NCBI RefSeq assembly: GCF_016756535.1 | Contig: NZ_AP023247.1 | Span: 5,828,501-5,892,500 of the forward strand | Length of the DNA stretch: 64,000 nt | Direction: 5' to 3' | DNA from: Mesorhizobium sp. 131-2-1 | Lineage (GTDB): Bacteria; Pseudomonadota; Alphaproteobacteria; Rhizobiales; Rhizobiaceae | Part shown: piece after piece, positions 53,005 through 62,574 of the stretch | How the letters are laid out: every line of letters starts with the position of its first letter | How positions within the stretch are numbered: the stretch's first letter is position 1 | Made by a program: the position numbers and the translations under genes | Notes under the pieces: model-generated | The model's database searches: none | What the model saw: only the letters and a program-made list of their open reading frames with translations | What the model was told of the DNA's origin: nothing

Positions 53005-53128
53005 ATAGCCTTAATTGAAAGACTGCCGATGTGGCTGTAGAATTCTATAAGTGCGGGCGACCCACCACCCGCCGCAGCAGCCGGTGTTGCAAGCCTTACC
53101 CCCTTCGATGCAAGGGACCGGCCATTTG
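53005..53128. repeat. structured intergenic repeat, family B copy 4
   Basis: CCTTAATTGAAAG, TTCTATAAG, then GCCGGTGTTGCAAG...TGCAAGGGACCGGCCAT; more diverged than copies 2 and 3. Confidence 0.5.
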
Positions 53129-53347
53129 CTACCCGTCGTCGACTGCGGATGTACCAGCGACGGCGGAAGCAGCGCCAATTCAAACGTGAAAACCCGCTGC
53201 CTATCACATGGCTGGCGGAGGGGACTACGAAAACATAAGCCGCTTGCAATCGCTGACGCAGGCGATCAGACCTGCCCACAAGCGTCAGTGCGGCGCCCTC
53301 GCGAAGTGACCGATTGACCGGCTTCGCGCTTCCACTAGCTTAGATCG

Positions 53348-54054
53348 ATGGAGATCAAGTCACCCTCTTCGTCCGGCAGGTTTCTTCAGGGCCTTCGCAA
53401 CGACGCTATTTGGTTGATCGTCTCCCTGCTTGTGGCTGGCGGTCTGGTCCTCAGCTTCGGCCTTCTGGCAGAAGAAGTTATTGAGGGCGACACAAGCAGT
53501 TTCGATCGGGCCGTTCTTATGGCGTTCCGCAGTGCCGGTGACCCCACCAGCCCGATCGGCCCACCTTGGCTAGTGGAAATGGGTCGCGACGTTACGTCTC
53601 TCGGGAGCTTCGCCTTCCTGGGCTTCGTGACGGTCGCCTCAGTGGGTTACCTGCTGATCGCAGGAAAGCGGAGATACGCAGTGCTTGTTGCGGCCGCTGT
53701 GACTGGTGGAGAGGCGATAAGCACACTCCTCAAAATCGCGTTCGACCGCCCGAGGCCCGATCTTGCGCACACTGCGAGGGTCTTTACTGCAAGCTTCCCG
53801 AGCGGACATGCCATGCTTTCCGCCGTCACCTTCCTGACCCTTGGAGCGTTACTGGCCAAGGCGAACCCGATCCCCGCGTCAAAGCGTACTTCGTGTCGAT
53901 TGCAGTGTTTCTGACGGTTATGGTCGGATTGAGCCGCGTCTATCTCGGCGTCCACTACCCCACCGACGTTCTTGCGGGTTGGTGTGTCGGTTCCGCTTGG
54001 GCCATTCTGTGCTGGTCTGCGGTCCAGCGGATTGAACAGAGCCGAGGGAGGTAA
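53348..54054 (+). pseudogene. PAP2 phosphatase gene with one frameshift
   Basis: The first frame (53348-53914) gives a signal-anchor, several transmembrane helices and the PAP2 motifs KIAFDRPRPD and FPSGHAM. After a one-base shift near 53868 the second frame supplies SIAVFLTVMVGLSRVYLGVH and YPTDVLAGWCVGSAW, the third PAP2 motif. Together they make a ~235-residue membrane phosphatase of the phosphatidic-acid/undecaprenyl-diphosphate type. A single base change or error breaks it. Confidence 0.75.
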
Positions 54055-54061
54055 TCAGTCG

Positions 54062-54544
54062 CTATGCGGGCTTGTGCCGCCGCATTACACCCCATTCGTG
54101 CCAGATCAGAACCATGACGACCGCATCAAACACCGTTAGCACGAGTAGCCCGGGAGAGTGGGTGTAGGAATAGCGATAGACCTGGTAGACCATGAACGCT
54201 CCCAATGCGACGAGCGACGCCGGATAGGACCACAGCTTGCCCCGCAGAAGGCCAACAACCAACAGCAGCTTAATGATGCCGTGGCTGAGCAGGTAGAATG
54301 CGTAGAACTCCTTGCTGGCGATCGAGAAATGGCTTGCCGCCTGCGACAGATGGCCGGCTATGAAATCGTTCGGATCTTCGATCAATTCCTCCTGGGTGAA
54401 GGCATTGACCCACGAGGCAATCGTGTCTGTGGTTACGAGATAAAGCAGGACTCCACCGATACACTCGATCAGGGCGTGAGCACCCTTGAGCCAGACGCTG
54501 ACTTCAAAAATCTGGTGGATGCGGCGTTCGTCGACTGCTCTCAC
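54062..54544 (-). CDS. DUF2127 membrane protein
   Basis: GTG 54544 follows GAGGTGATTTTT. The 160-residue protein (DERRIHQIFEVSVWLKGAHA, LIECIGGVLLYLVTTDTIAS, FYAFYLLSHGIIKLLLVVGL, LVVLIWHEWG) has four hydrophobic segments and the DUF2127 signature of a small integral membrane protein. It overlaps no neighbour but faces a PAP2 gene 41 bases away, with which it may share a promoter region. Function unknown. Confidence 0.85.
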   Translation of the reverse strand: MRAVDERRIHQIFEVSVWLKGAHALIECIGGVLLYLVTTDTIASWVNAFTQEELIEDPNDFIAGHLSQAASHFSIASKEFYAFYLLSHGIIKLLLVVGLLRGKLWSYPASLVALGAFMVYQVYRYSYTHSPGLLVLTVFDAVVMVLIWHEWGVMRRHKPA

Positions 54545-54585
54545 AAAAATCACCTCGCAAGCGATAACAACGGAAGCAAGGCAGA

Positions 54586-55128
54586 ATGGATGCAATTCTC
54601 ACCCACTGGATCAACGCCGCTGCCGGGCTTGACCCGGCGCTTGATAAGGCAATGATTGGCATCTCTCAAATCGGCGTTCCGCTCATGGTGCTGGCCGTGG
54701 TTCTGCAATGGTGGGTGAAGGTCGACCGCTATCACGTTCGACACGCGGCCTTGTCCGCCGGTCTGGCGTTCTTGATCGGCCTGGCGATCAACCAATTCAT
54801 TCTTCTGTTCGTGCATCGGATACGACCCTACGATGTCGGCGTGACGCATCTGTTGATAGCCCCCAGCGCCGACTGGTCGTTCCCGTCCGACCACGCGACT
54901 GCCAGCTTTGCGATTGTCGCGGCCTTCGCCATGCAGGCGCTGCCGCGCCGCACACAGGCATTCACCGTCATGGCGCTGCTGATCTGCTGGTCGCGGTTGC
55001 ATATCGGCATCCACTATGTTGGCGACGTGATCGGCGGCGCCTTCACCGGCGTCTTGGGCGCCATTGCCGTGCGACTGGCTTACCGTGAGAATTCCCGCTT
55101 GGACTCGCTGGTGACGAGAATATTGTAG
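54586..55128 (+). CDS. PAP2 family membrane phosphatase
   Basis: The 180-residue protein has a six-helix PAP2 layout with HRIRPYDVGV (motif 1), WSFPSDHATASFAIVAAFAM (motif 2 with the catalytic His) and SRLHIGIHYVGDVIGG (motif 3, second His and Asp). The likely role is dephosphorylation of undecaprenyl diphosphate or a related lipid at the periplasmic face. ATG 54586 follows GGAAGCAAGGC. Confidence 0.9.
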   Translation: MDAILTHWINAAAGLDPALDKAMIGISQIGVPLMVLAVVLQWWVKVDRYHVRHAALSAGLAFLIGLAINQFILLFVHRIRPYDVGVTHLLIAPSADWSFPSDHATASFAIVAAFAMQALPRRTQAFTVMALLICWSRLHIGIHYVGDVIGGAFTGVLGAIAVRLAYRENSRLDSLVTRIL

Positions 55129-55132
55129 CCTA

Positions 55133-55165
55133 ACAAAAAGCCCGCCGACCGAAGCCGGCGGGAGG
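55133..55165 (-). terminator. minus-strand terminator, possible small RNA end
   Basis: Minus strand CCCGCCGGCTTCGGTCGGCG GGCTTTTTGTT. No leftward gene lies upstream (the next gene at 55455 points right), so it may end a short RNA; a second, family A-like hairpin follows at 55248-55276. Confidence 0.5.
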
Positions 55166-55454
55166 GTCTACTGTGCCACCAGAGGTACAATCTGGCGAAC
55201 AATAAACGGCTTGAGCCGGCCTATGTTTCAGCAAATCGCTATAATGTGAAACCCGCCACCTTGACATGGCAGCGGGCCTTTCACAAGGAGACCGGAAGCA
55301 TGGTGGGGCTATGCCTTCCGGCCGGCATTTCCAATGAGATGCGCCAGTTTTTATTCCGAGGCACTTTAGCAAAATTGAATATTCCAATGAACGGCCTATG
55401 ATTTGCCAGCCGGCAGATCATTCGATCTGTCCGATTATCGAGGGAGGATGTCAT

Positions 55455-55787
55455 ATGCCAACGTTCATAGTCACAGGTTGCTATTCAGCCACGGCAGCGA
55501 TGGGAATGATTGACAATCCATCGAACCGAGAAAAGGCAGCCCGTGCCATCTTTGAAGCAGCAGGCGGGAAACTGCATACTTTCTACGTGACGACGGGCGA
55601 AACTGACTGGCTGGCAATTACGGAATTCGACGACGGTGTTGACCTGCTCCCCGCACTTCTCGTCGTCGGCGCATCGGGAGCGGTATCGAATGTCAAGACC
55701 GTGCGAGCATACACGAGCGCGGAATTCAAGGCGGCCCAAGAGAAGGCGGGCAAAATCGCTTCCTCCTACAGATCCCCAGCAAGATAG
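55455..55787 (+). CDS. GYD domain protein
   Basis: ATG 55455 follows GGGAGGATG. The 110-residue protein has the ferredoxin-like GYD pattern: MPTFIVTGCYSATAAMGMID, REKAARAIFEAAGGKLHTFY, VTTGETDWLAITEFDDGVDL and AVSNVKTVRAYTSAEFKAAQ. The family is small, soluble and often multimeric; function unknown. Confidence 0.82.
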   Translation: MPTFIVTGCYSATAAMGMIDNPSNREKAARAIFEAAGGKLHTFYVTTGETDWLAITEFDDGVDLLPALLVVGASGAVSNVKTVRAYTSAEFKAAQEKAGKIASSYRSPAR

Positions 55788-56105
55788 GCAGACCACTGGT
55801 TGAAACATCTCTGGCAGCGGAGGTTCGATCCGCTGCCAGAACCGGCTCCGCTGGTCAGGCCCGGTACAAATCGCGGTCGCCAAAGCACTGGTGCGATAAC
55901 GCCATGAGGGTGGGGATTCACATTCGCCCGGTTTCGATCTAGAATCTTCGGATGGACACGATCTTTGACGATCTTTCCGCAGCCCTCTTTCAGCCCCGTA
56001 CGGACGCCCGAAGCCCTGTCCGCATCATTGTCCTCGATCTTGCGGGTAAGCTCGTCACGGGCGTTGCCATCCCTTGTGCGGGGCCGGCCATATTCCACGG
56101 CAACC

Positions 56106-56525
56106 TTATGTAACCTTCAAGTTAATCACCCGCATTACAGCGACCACTGTTCCTTTATTCGTAGCAGCCTCCTTGGTACTACCCTTGCCGCAGCTCCATA
56201 CGTCCCCTTCCTTGGCCTGGAACTTCATGTCTCCGGCAGTAACCTCCAGCTCACCTTCAGTGACCGTGCAGACCATATCGTCGGCCATGACATCCCCGAG
56301 CGGGCTAGTCCCCTTTGGCTGATAGACGACGTCTTCCATGGCGATGGTCTTGTACCCCTTGATATGGGAATCTCGTGTTCCCAGTTCGACGAGCCGAACG
56401 CCGGGAAAAATCTCTTTGCCATCGGTCGGACCATAGGCCTTGGCCGCTGCCGGAGTGGGCTTTGGGACCAATAGCGGGGCCGACAGCGAGGCGGCACCAA
56501 AGGCGAGAGCATTACGTCGATTCAT
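56106..56525 (-). CDS. exported cupin-domain protein
   Basis: The N-terminus MNRRNALAFGAASLSAPLLV has a twin-arginine-like pair and a hydrophobic stretch, so export through Tat or Sec is likely. The mature domain has FPGVRLVELGTRDSHIKGYK, EGELEVTAGDMKFQAKEGDV and WSCGKG, a single-barrel cupin without the classic HxH motif. It is probably periplasmic. 55790-56100 has no supported gene. Confidence 0.75.
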   Translation of the reverse strand: MNRRNALAFGAASLSAPLLVPKPTPAAAKAYGPTDGKEIFPGVRLVELGTRDSHIKGYKTIAMEDVVYQPKGTSPLGDVMADDMVCTVTEGELEVTAGDMKFQAKEGDVWSCGKGSTKEAATNKGTVVAVMRVINLKVT

Positions 56526-56726
56526 AACATCCTCCCTAAGTTAGCGCGCCCAAGCGGGCGAACCGGACATTTTACACGCCCGTGCGAAAAAATAGTCAAA
56601 ACACAATTGGGCAGCGCCGCCCGTTCGCGATTCCGCTCCCGCTGCTGGCCTTCGTAAAGTGAAGTCAGTTACTCCGCTTCCCGGTCTCATAGCTCGGGGT
56701 CTCTTTCAAATTTGTCATGCTGCTCA

Positions 56727-57323
56727 TCAGGCCAGGGCGAAACTTCGAAGAAGCTGCTCGCCGCCCAGCACGATGAAGGACAAAACGGTCATCAGCAGGC
56801 CTCGGTGGAAGCGCGCCTGCTTGATGGTCCGGACACGCGAGGTTTTCAGCAGTTCGGTGGCCAGCACCGAGGTCCAATCGGACTTCAACGCCTGGTGGAC
56901 CAGGGCACGGACATCAGAGAAGGAGCCGGGTTCGACATAGTAGACCGGCGCGACGGCAGAAGCCCCCGACACCTTGCCATTGAATTCCTTTTCCGCGCGC
57001 ATGCGGCTCGGATAAAGCACGTGGCCGAACTGCATGATCGGCATGATCACGATTCCCCAAACGACCGCATAAAACAGCGGCCCGATTGGCGCATGGTTCG
57101 GCAAGAGATCGCCGAACCGCAGCACTAGGTTGAGGGCTAAGATGTAGCCCACGCCGACGATCTGGGCCCGCGTGTCGTAGGAGCGCGCCGCCGATTGCGC
57201 TTCCTGCAGCGCTGAGAGCAGCATCTTGTCGGCATATTCGCGGGCGGTCTCACCTGATCCGGCGTACATCGTGGCATCCGATCCGAAGTAGCGATGAAGA
57301 AGAGAGGAGGACGTTTCCGGCAT
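56727..57323 (-). CDS. small membrane protein of the RND operon
   Basis: From ATG 57323, 14 bases after the RND stop (AAGGGGATC site), the 198-residue protein has a soluble lead (SLLHRYFGSDATMYAGSGET), then three or four hydrophobic segments (VGYILALNLVLRFGDLL, PLFYAVVWGIVIMPIMQFGH, GLLMTVLSFIVLGGEQLLRS). It is translated as part of the efflux unit. I know no family for it. Confidence 0.75.
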   Translation of the reverse strand: MPETSSSLLHRYFGSDATMYAGSGETAREYADKMLLSALQEAQSAARSYDTRAQIVGVGYILALNLVLRFGDLLPNHAPIGPLFYAVVWGIVIMPIMQFGHVLYPSRMRAEKEFNGKVSGASAVAPVYYVEPGSFSDVRALVHQALKSDWTSVLATELLKTSRVRTIKQARFHRGLLMTVLSFIVLGGEQLLRSFALA

Positions 57324-57336
57324 ACCGATCCCCTTC

Positions 57337-60300
57337 TCAGTGCTGAGGTGCGAGAATGGGCGCGGCAATCGCATCCGGCACGGCCGATGCAGTCGGCGCG
57401 TCCTTCTCCCGGATACGATTGACCGCGACAAAGAGGGCCGGGAGGAAGACCAGGGTAAGCACCGTGGCCACGGCGAGCCCGCCGACAATGGCGTAGGCCA
57501 TCGGCCCCCAGAACACGTCGTGCATTATGGGGATCATGCCAAGGATGGCTGCAGCCGCGGTCAGCATGATCGGCCGGAACCTGTGCGTGGTCGCGTCGAT
57601 CACCGCCTTCCACGGATCGATGCCGCGCGCCCGCTCATGCTCGATTTGATCGACGAGGATCACGGAGTTGCGGATGATCATGCCTGCAAGTGCGATGATC
57701 CCCAGTATGGCGATGAAGCCCATCGGCGTGCTCGTGGTCAGCAGGGCGATCGCGACCCCGATGAGGCCTAGCGGCGCCACGCTGATCACCATCGCCATCC
57801 GGCGGAAACTGCCTAGTTGGACGATGAGTACGGTAAGCATCAGCGTGATCATCAGCGGAAACTGGGCCAGTAGCGCGGCGTTGCTTTGGCCGCTCTTCTC
57901 GACCGTACCACCGGTCTCAATGAGAGTGCCCGCCGGCATCGACTTGTGCAGCGCCTCAATCGCGCCTGCCAGTTGCTCGTGAACGGAGGCGGGCTGCAGC
58001 CCCGGCAGCGGTTCGGCCTGAACCGTGATGGTGGGCAGGCGGCCGCGACGCCAGATGTAACCCTCGTCGAGATCATACTGGAACTCGGCAAGCTCGCGCA
58101 GGGGCACCGAGGCGCCTGTCGCGGTAGGAATCTGAAGATTGCGTAAGGCTTCAACGCTTGAGCGCTCGCTGCTCTCGGCCCGGGCAACGACATCGACCAG
58201 ATAGATTGAGTCGCGAAGCTGAGTGACCGTCGAGCCGCTGATCACGCGGTCGAGTGCCTGCGCGACCTGTTGCGAGCTCAGGCCAGCCTGACGCACGCGA
58301 TCCTGATTGACCACGATGCGTAATGCCTTGCTCTTCTCCGCCCAGTCGTAGTTGACGTTTCGTACGAGTCCGGATGACCGCAGCACATTTGCGAGTTCCT
58401 CCGCGTGCTCCCTGGCCTCCTCGGCCGTCGGCGCGCTCACCCGGTATTGCACCGGCCAGCCTACGGGCGGCCCGAGTTCCAGGCGCGAGATGCGGGCCTT
58501 CACGTCCGGAAAGCTGTCGGCAAACAGCGTCTGGAGCCTCACCAGGACGCGGTCGCGCGCCTCAAGGTCCTTCGCGACGACCACGGTCTCCGCCATGAAG
58601 TCGTTGTCGAGCTGGACGTCGAGAGGCAGATAGAAGCGGATGGCGCCGCCGCCGACGTAGGAAGAATAGCCGGCGATGTCGGGGTCGCTGGCAAGCCAGT
58701 CTTCCAGCCGTTTCGTCTCCGCCTCGGTCGCGGCGATCGAGGCATTCTTCGGCAACGTCATCGTTACGACAAGCTCGGGCCGGTTCGACGCCGGGAAGAA
58801 CTGCTGCTGCACAAAACCCATGCCGTAGAGAGAGGCACCGAAGGCGGCAAGCGAGGCGGCGATGGTGAGCCAGCGGTGCCGCATGCTGAAACCGAGCAAG
58901 CCGATGAAAGCGCGCATGAAGCGGCCGGGCCCATGAGCGTGCGCCTTCATGCGGGAAGGCAGCAAGGAAAGCCCGATTACCGGCGCGAAGATCACAGCCA
59001 CGAACCAGGACGCAACCAGCGCAACCCCAATGACGGCAAACAGCGAAAACGTATACTGTCCGGTGTTGTTGTCAGCGAAGCCAATCGGCAGGAAGCCGAG
59101 GATCGTGATCAGAGTTCCCGATAGCATGGGGAAGGCGGTAGAAGTGTATGCGAAGGTAGCCGCCTTGATTTTTTCCATGCCTTCCTCGATCTTCGAGATC
59201 ATCATCTCGATAGTGATCATCGCATCATCCACCAGCAGGCCGAGCGCGATGATGAGAGCGCCGAGCGAGATGCGCTGCAAGCTGATGCCCATCGTTTCCA
59301 TGGCGATAAAGACGATCGCGAGTACCAGCGGTATTGACAGGGCAACCACGAGCCCTGCCCTAAGGCCGAGGCTGAGGAAGCTGACGGCGAGTACAATGAC
59401 GATCGCCTCGACCAGCGCCTTGGTGAATTCGCCGATGGCCTCGCGCACGACCTCAGGCTGGTCCGATACCAGATTGAGATTAATGCCGATGGGAAGGCGC
59501 TGCATCAGGCGCTTGGCCGCATCGTGCAGGCCTTCACCGAATTCGAGGTTGTTGCCGCCCTCGCGCATGTTGACGCCAATGCCGATAGCCGGCTTGCCGT
59601 TGACGCGAAACATCTTCGTGGGCGGGTCGCTGTAGCCGCGTTGAACGTTGGCGATGTCAGTGAGTTTGTAGAAGCGGCCATCGATCCAGAGGTTGAGGTT
59701 GGCAACATTCTCGGGCGTCAGGAGCGAGCCAGTAACGTCGACAAGCATGTTCTCGTGCGGCGTGTTGATGACGCCAGAGGGCACAACGGCGTTCTGGCGG
59801 GCGATCGCCGTCAGCACTTCGTCGAGGTTGAGCTTGAGATTGGCGAGCTTCTGGGGTGAGAAGCTGAGATAGATCTTCTCGTCCTGGTCGCCAAAAATCT
59901 CGACCTTGCCGACATCGGACGAACGCAGGAACTCGGTCCGCGCCGTCTCGGCGAAGTCACGCGCCTCTCGCGGCGTGAAGCCGTCGTAGGTGATACCGTA
60001 AACGACGCCAAAGACGTCGCCAAACTCGTCGTTGAAGAAGGGGCCGATCACGCCAGGGGGAAGCGTCGCATGAACGTCGCTGACCTTCTTGCGGACCTGG
60101 TACCAGATGTCATCGAGGTCGCGCTTGGGCGTCGACTCCTTGAGGTAGACGAAAATCGTTGCCTGGCCGGGTTTGGTGTAGCTCTTGAGGTAATCCAGCT
60201 TGGGAGTTTCTTCGAGCTTCTTCTCCAGCCTGTCGGTCACCTGCGTGAGCATATCGGCCGCACTGGCCCCGGGCCAGACCGCCTGGACCACCATGGTTTG

Positions 60301-60435
60301 CACGGTGAAGTCCGGATCCTCCTGCCGGCCTAGTCGCTCGTAGGCGCTGATGCCACCGATGACGCAGACGAGCATGAGGAATACGACGATGGCCCGGTTG
60401 TGGACCGCCCATTCTGAAAGATTAAAGCGTGTCAT
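57337..60435 (-). CDS. RND efflux pump, inner-membrane transporter
   Basis: The 1032-residue protein has the RND layout: N-terminal helix (EWAVHNRAIVVFLMLVCVIG), a large periplasmic loop, TM2-6 with the proton-relay pair in LGLLVDDAMITIEMM, a second periplasmic loop (PASNRPELVVTMTLPKNASI) and TM8-12 (IILGMIPIMHDVFWGPMAYA). It should pump drugs, metals or lipids from the periplasm using the proton gradient. The start overlaps the adaptor stop by one base (TAATG). Substrate class is not decided by sequence; it is closer to hydrophobe-type than CusA-type pumps. Confidence 0.93.
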   Translation of the reverse strand: MTRFNLSEWAVHNRAIVVFLMLVCVIGGISAYERLGRQEDPDFTVQTMVVQAVWPGASAADMLTQVTDRLEKKLEETPKLDYLKSYTKPGQATIFVYLKESTPKRDLDDIWYQVRKKVSDVHATLPPGVIGPFFNDEFGDVFGVVYGITYDGFTPREARDFAETARTEFLRSSDVGKVEIFGDQDEKIYLSFSPQKLANLKLNLDEVLTAIARQNAVVPSGVINTPHENMLVDVTGSLLTPENVANLNLWIDGRFYKLTDIANVQRGYSDPPTKMFRVNGKPAIGIGVNMREGGNNLEFGEGLHDAAKRLMQRLPIGINLNLVSDQPEVVREAIGEFTKALVEAIVIVLAVSFLSLGLRAGLVVALSIPLVLAIVFIAMETMGISLQRISLGALIIALGLLVDDAMITIEMMISKIEEGMEKIKAATFAYTSTAFPMLSGTLITILGFLPIGFADNNTGQYTFSLFAVIGVALVASWFVAVIFAPVIGLSLLPSRMKAHAHGPGRFMRAFIGLLGFSMRHRWLTIAASLAAFGASLYGMGFVQQQFFPASNRPELVVTMTLPKNASIAATEAETKRLEDWLASDPDIAGYSSYVGGGAIRFYLPLDVQLDNDFMAETVVVAKDLEARDRVLVRLQTLFADSFPDVKARISRLELGPPVGWPVQYRVSAPTAEEAREHAEELANVLRSSGLVRNVNYDWAEKSKALRIVVNQDRVRQAGLSSQQVAQALDRVISGSTVTQLRDSIYLVDVVARAESSERSSVEALRNLQIPTATGASVPLRELAEFQYDLDEGYIWRRGRLPTITVQAEPLPGLQPASVHEQLAGAIEALHKSMPAGTLIETGGTVEKSGQSNAALLAQFPLMITLMLTVLIVQLGSFRRMAMVISVAPLGLIGVAIALLTTSTPMGFIAILGIIALAGMIIRNSVILVDQIEHERARGIDPWKAVIDATTHRFRPIMLTAAAAILGMIPIMHDVFWGPMAYAIVGGLAVATVLTLVFLPALFVAVNRIREKDAPTASAVPDAIAAPILAPQH

Positions 60436-61517
60436 TACTTCACCTCCGTCTCGGCGTTGACCAACTCACCGTCTGCTAGCGAATTGACGCCGACGGTCAC
60501 GACCTTCTCTCCTGCCGAAAGCCCGTGGCTGACGACGACGGAGTCCGTATCGAATTGAAGCAGCTGGACGTTCCGGCGCTGAACCTTGCCGTCACCGCCA
60601 ATCACCCAGACCTGTGGCTTGTCTCCGGACTGCAGCAGAGCGGTCGGGGGTAGTGTGGTGACCTCCTGGCCTCCTTCGCTTTCGACGCGGCCTACGACGA
60701 CTGCGCCCAGCCGCATCTCTGGCGGCGGCGAAGCCAGCGCCACCTTCACCTGATAGGTGCCGGTCGTGCTGTCGGCCTCGGGCGAAATCTCGCGGATCGT
60801 ACCGGTGACTGCGATGTCCGGCCGGCCCTGGATTGAAACGTTCACCGCCATGCCGACCTTTGCCCCGGCGATGTCTTCGCCGGCGACAGCGAAGACCGCC
60901 TCGCGCGCGTCATTGCGGGAGATCTCGACGACCATCTGGCCCGCGGCCACGACTTGACCAGGGTCCGCCGCCGTTGCCGTCACGATGCCATCGTCGGGTG
61001 CAAGCAACTGCGTGTAGCCGAGCTGGTTTTGAGCGATCCGGAGATTGGCTTCCGCAGCCTGGACGGCAGCTCGTGCGCTTTGCAACGACTTCAGCGCCTC
61101 ATCGTACTGGGAACGGGTGGTAAAGCCCTTGCCGAGCAGAATGCGGAAGCGTTCCTCCTGGGCCACGACCTGGACGAACGTGGCCTTGGCCGCCGTGAGA
61201 TCGGCCTCCGCGGCGGTCACCTTGTTGCGGTAATCGACGGCACTAAGCTCGGCGAGCTTCTGACCTTTCTTGACGATGGCGCCTATGTCGACATCGCGGG
61301 AGATGACGCGGCCGCCGACTTCGAAGCCGACCTCGCTGACATAACGCGACTGGACGCGACCGGCGCCCTGCGCCACCGTGGCGAGCTTGTGAGGCGTCAC
61401 CACCACTGCCCGCGCCTGCCGCGGTGCCGGAGATGCTGCCTTCTCCTCTTCGGAACAGCCAGCAAGGCAAAGGCTGGCGAGACAGACACAAAGGAATTTG
61501 CCGTACGATAGGCGCAT
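60435..61517 (-). CDS. RND membrane-fusion adaptor lipoprotein
   Basis: The 360-residue protein has a lipobox (SLCLAGCSEE; Cys21), so it is anchored to the outer face of the inner membrane. It has the adaptor order: barrel-sandwich halves (VQSRYVSEVGFEVGGRVISR and QLLAPDDGIVTATAADPGQV), a helical hairpin between (KVTAAEADLTAAKATFVQVV), a beta-barrel and a membrane-proximal part. It starts the operon and overlaps the pump gene. No outer-membrane factor lies nearby. Confidence 0.92.
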   Translation of the reverse strand: MRLSYGKFLCVCLASLCLAGCSEEEKAASPAPRQARAVVVTPHKLATVAQGAGRVQSRYVSEVGFEVGGRVISRDVDIGAIVKKGQKLAELSAVDYRNKVTAAEADLTAAKATFVQVVAQEERFRILLGKGFTTRSQYDEALKSLQSARAAVQAAEANLRIAQNQLGYTQLLAPDDGIVTATAADPGQVVAAGQMVVEISRNDAREAVFAVAGEDIAGAKVGMAVNVSIQGRPDIAVTGTIREISPEADSTTGTYQVKVALASPPPEMRLGAVVVGRVESEGGQEVTTLPPTALLQSGDKPQVWVIGGDGKVQRRNVQLLQFDTDSVVVSHGLSAGEKVVTVGVNSLADGELVNAETEVK

Positions 61518-61621
61518 GAAAGCCTCCGCTCGAAAGGATCGGGGTTGCAGGGAACTGATGATGAATGAGCCCCGTTTTATCGGCCGGGTTTCGATTTCAT
61601 ATTGAACTTATATGTCAAAAC

Positions 61622-61633
61622 GACGATATCGTC
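61622..61633. promoter_or_regulatory. perfect palindrome GACGATATCGTC upstream of the efflux operon
   Basis: A 12-bp palindrome within the longer, less exact TATGTCAAAA...TCAATATGA, about 105 bases before the adaptor start. Likely a repressor operator of the TetR kind; no regulator gene is adjacent. Confidence 0.5.
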
Positions 61634-61743
61634 AATATGAGATTCGTACATTTGTGCTATGCAAAAAAGAGGTACGACGTATAGGTGGGGATCGATCTAG
61701 GCAAGGACGGAGGCGCGCAATGAGACGCGCGTCTCCGAACCCG

Positions 61744-62574
61744 CTACTGCATGAACCATCCGTGGCTGACCACCATCGACTGGCCGGTCAGCGCGTTCGA
61801 TGGGAAGGCCGCGAGGAACAGCGCTGCTTCCGCAACGTCCTGGACGGTCGTGAACTCAGCGTCGACCGTCTCCTTCAGCATCATGGTCTTGACCACGTCC
61901 GCCTCGGAGAGTCCAAGCTCGCGAGCCTGTTCGGGGATCTGCTTCTCGACGAGCGGCGTCAGGACAAACCCGGGGCATATCACGTTGGCGCGGACGCCGT
62001 GCGCGGCCCCCTCCTTCGCCACAACCTTCGCCAGGCCAACGAGGCCGTGCTTGGCGGTGACGTAAGGAGCCTTGAGCGGCGACGCCTCCTTGGAATGCAC
62101 GGATCCCATATAGATGATGCAGCCGCAGTTCTGGCTGTACATCTGCCGCAAGGCTGCACGGGTCGTCAGGAAAGCCCCATCGAGGTGGATGGAAAGCAGC
62201 TTCCGCCATTTCGCGAATTCGAACTCCACGATCGGCGCCACGATCTGGACGCCGGCGTTGCTGACCAGGATGTCGAGGCGCCCGAAGATTTCGATCGCCT
62301 TCGCCATTCCACTTTCCACTTGCTCCTCGCTGCTGACATCCATGCCAACCCCGAGCGCACGCTTGCCCATCGGATCGATCTCGAACGCGGCTTTTTCCGC
62401 CGCGGTCTGATCGAGATCCGCGATGACCACCTTTGCACCCTCACGGGCGAAGCTGAGCGCAATCTCCTTGCCGATGCCGCTCGCGGCTCCGGTGATCACC
62501 GCCACCTTGTCCAGGAGCCGTCCGCCGGCTCCATCGGCGCGCTTGTTCGATGAGATCTCAGTCTGCAAGTTCAT
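61744..62574 (-). CDS. 3-hydroxybutyrate dehydrogenase (SDR)
   Basis: ATG 62574 follows AAAGGAAGAATCC. The 276-residue short-chain dehydrogenase has [20 protein letters not shown] (NAD-binding), [16 protein letters not shown] and catalytic Tyr-Lys in PYVTAKHG. Residues [19 protein letters not shown] and the length fit bacterial 3-hydroxybutyrate dehydrogenase, which interconverts acetoacetate and 3-hydroxybutyrate. It overlaps the acetoacetate decarboxylase gene by 17 bases, which supports the assignment. Confidence 0.88.
   Translation of the reverse strand: MNLQTEISSNKRADGAGGRLLDKVAVITGAASGIGKEIALSFAREGAKVVIADLDQTAAEKAAFEIDPMGKRALGVGMDVSSEEQVESGMAKAIEIFGRLDILVSNAGVQIVAPIVEFEFAKWRKLLSIHLDGAFLTTRAALRQMYSQNCGCIIYMGSVHSKEASPLKAPYVTAKHGLVGLAKVVAKEGAAHGVRANVICPGFVLTPLVEKQIPEQARELGLSEADVVKTMMLKETVDAEFTTVQDVAEAALFLAAFPSNALTGQSMVVSHGWFMQ

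Noticed and set aside
58405..59124. Long open frame opposite the RND pump gene
   Set aside because: It is the GC-rich shadow of a well-supported gene; composition is Arg/Gly/His-rich and no motif or ribosome site is present.
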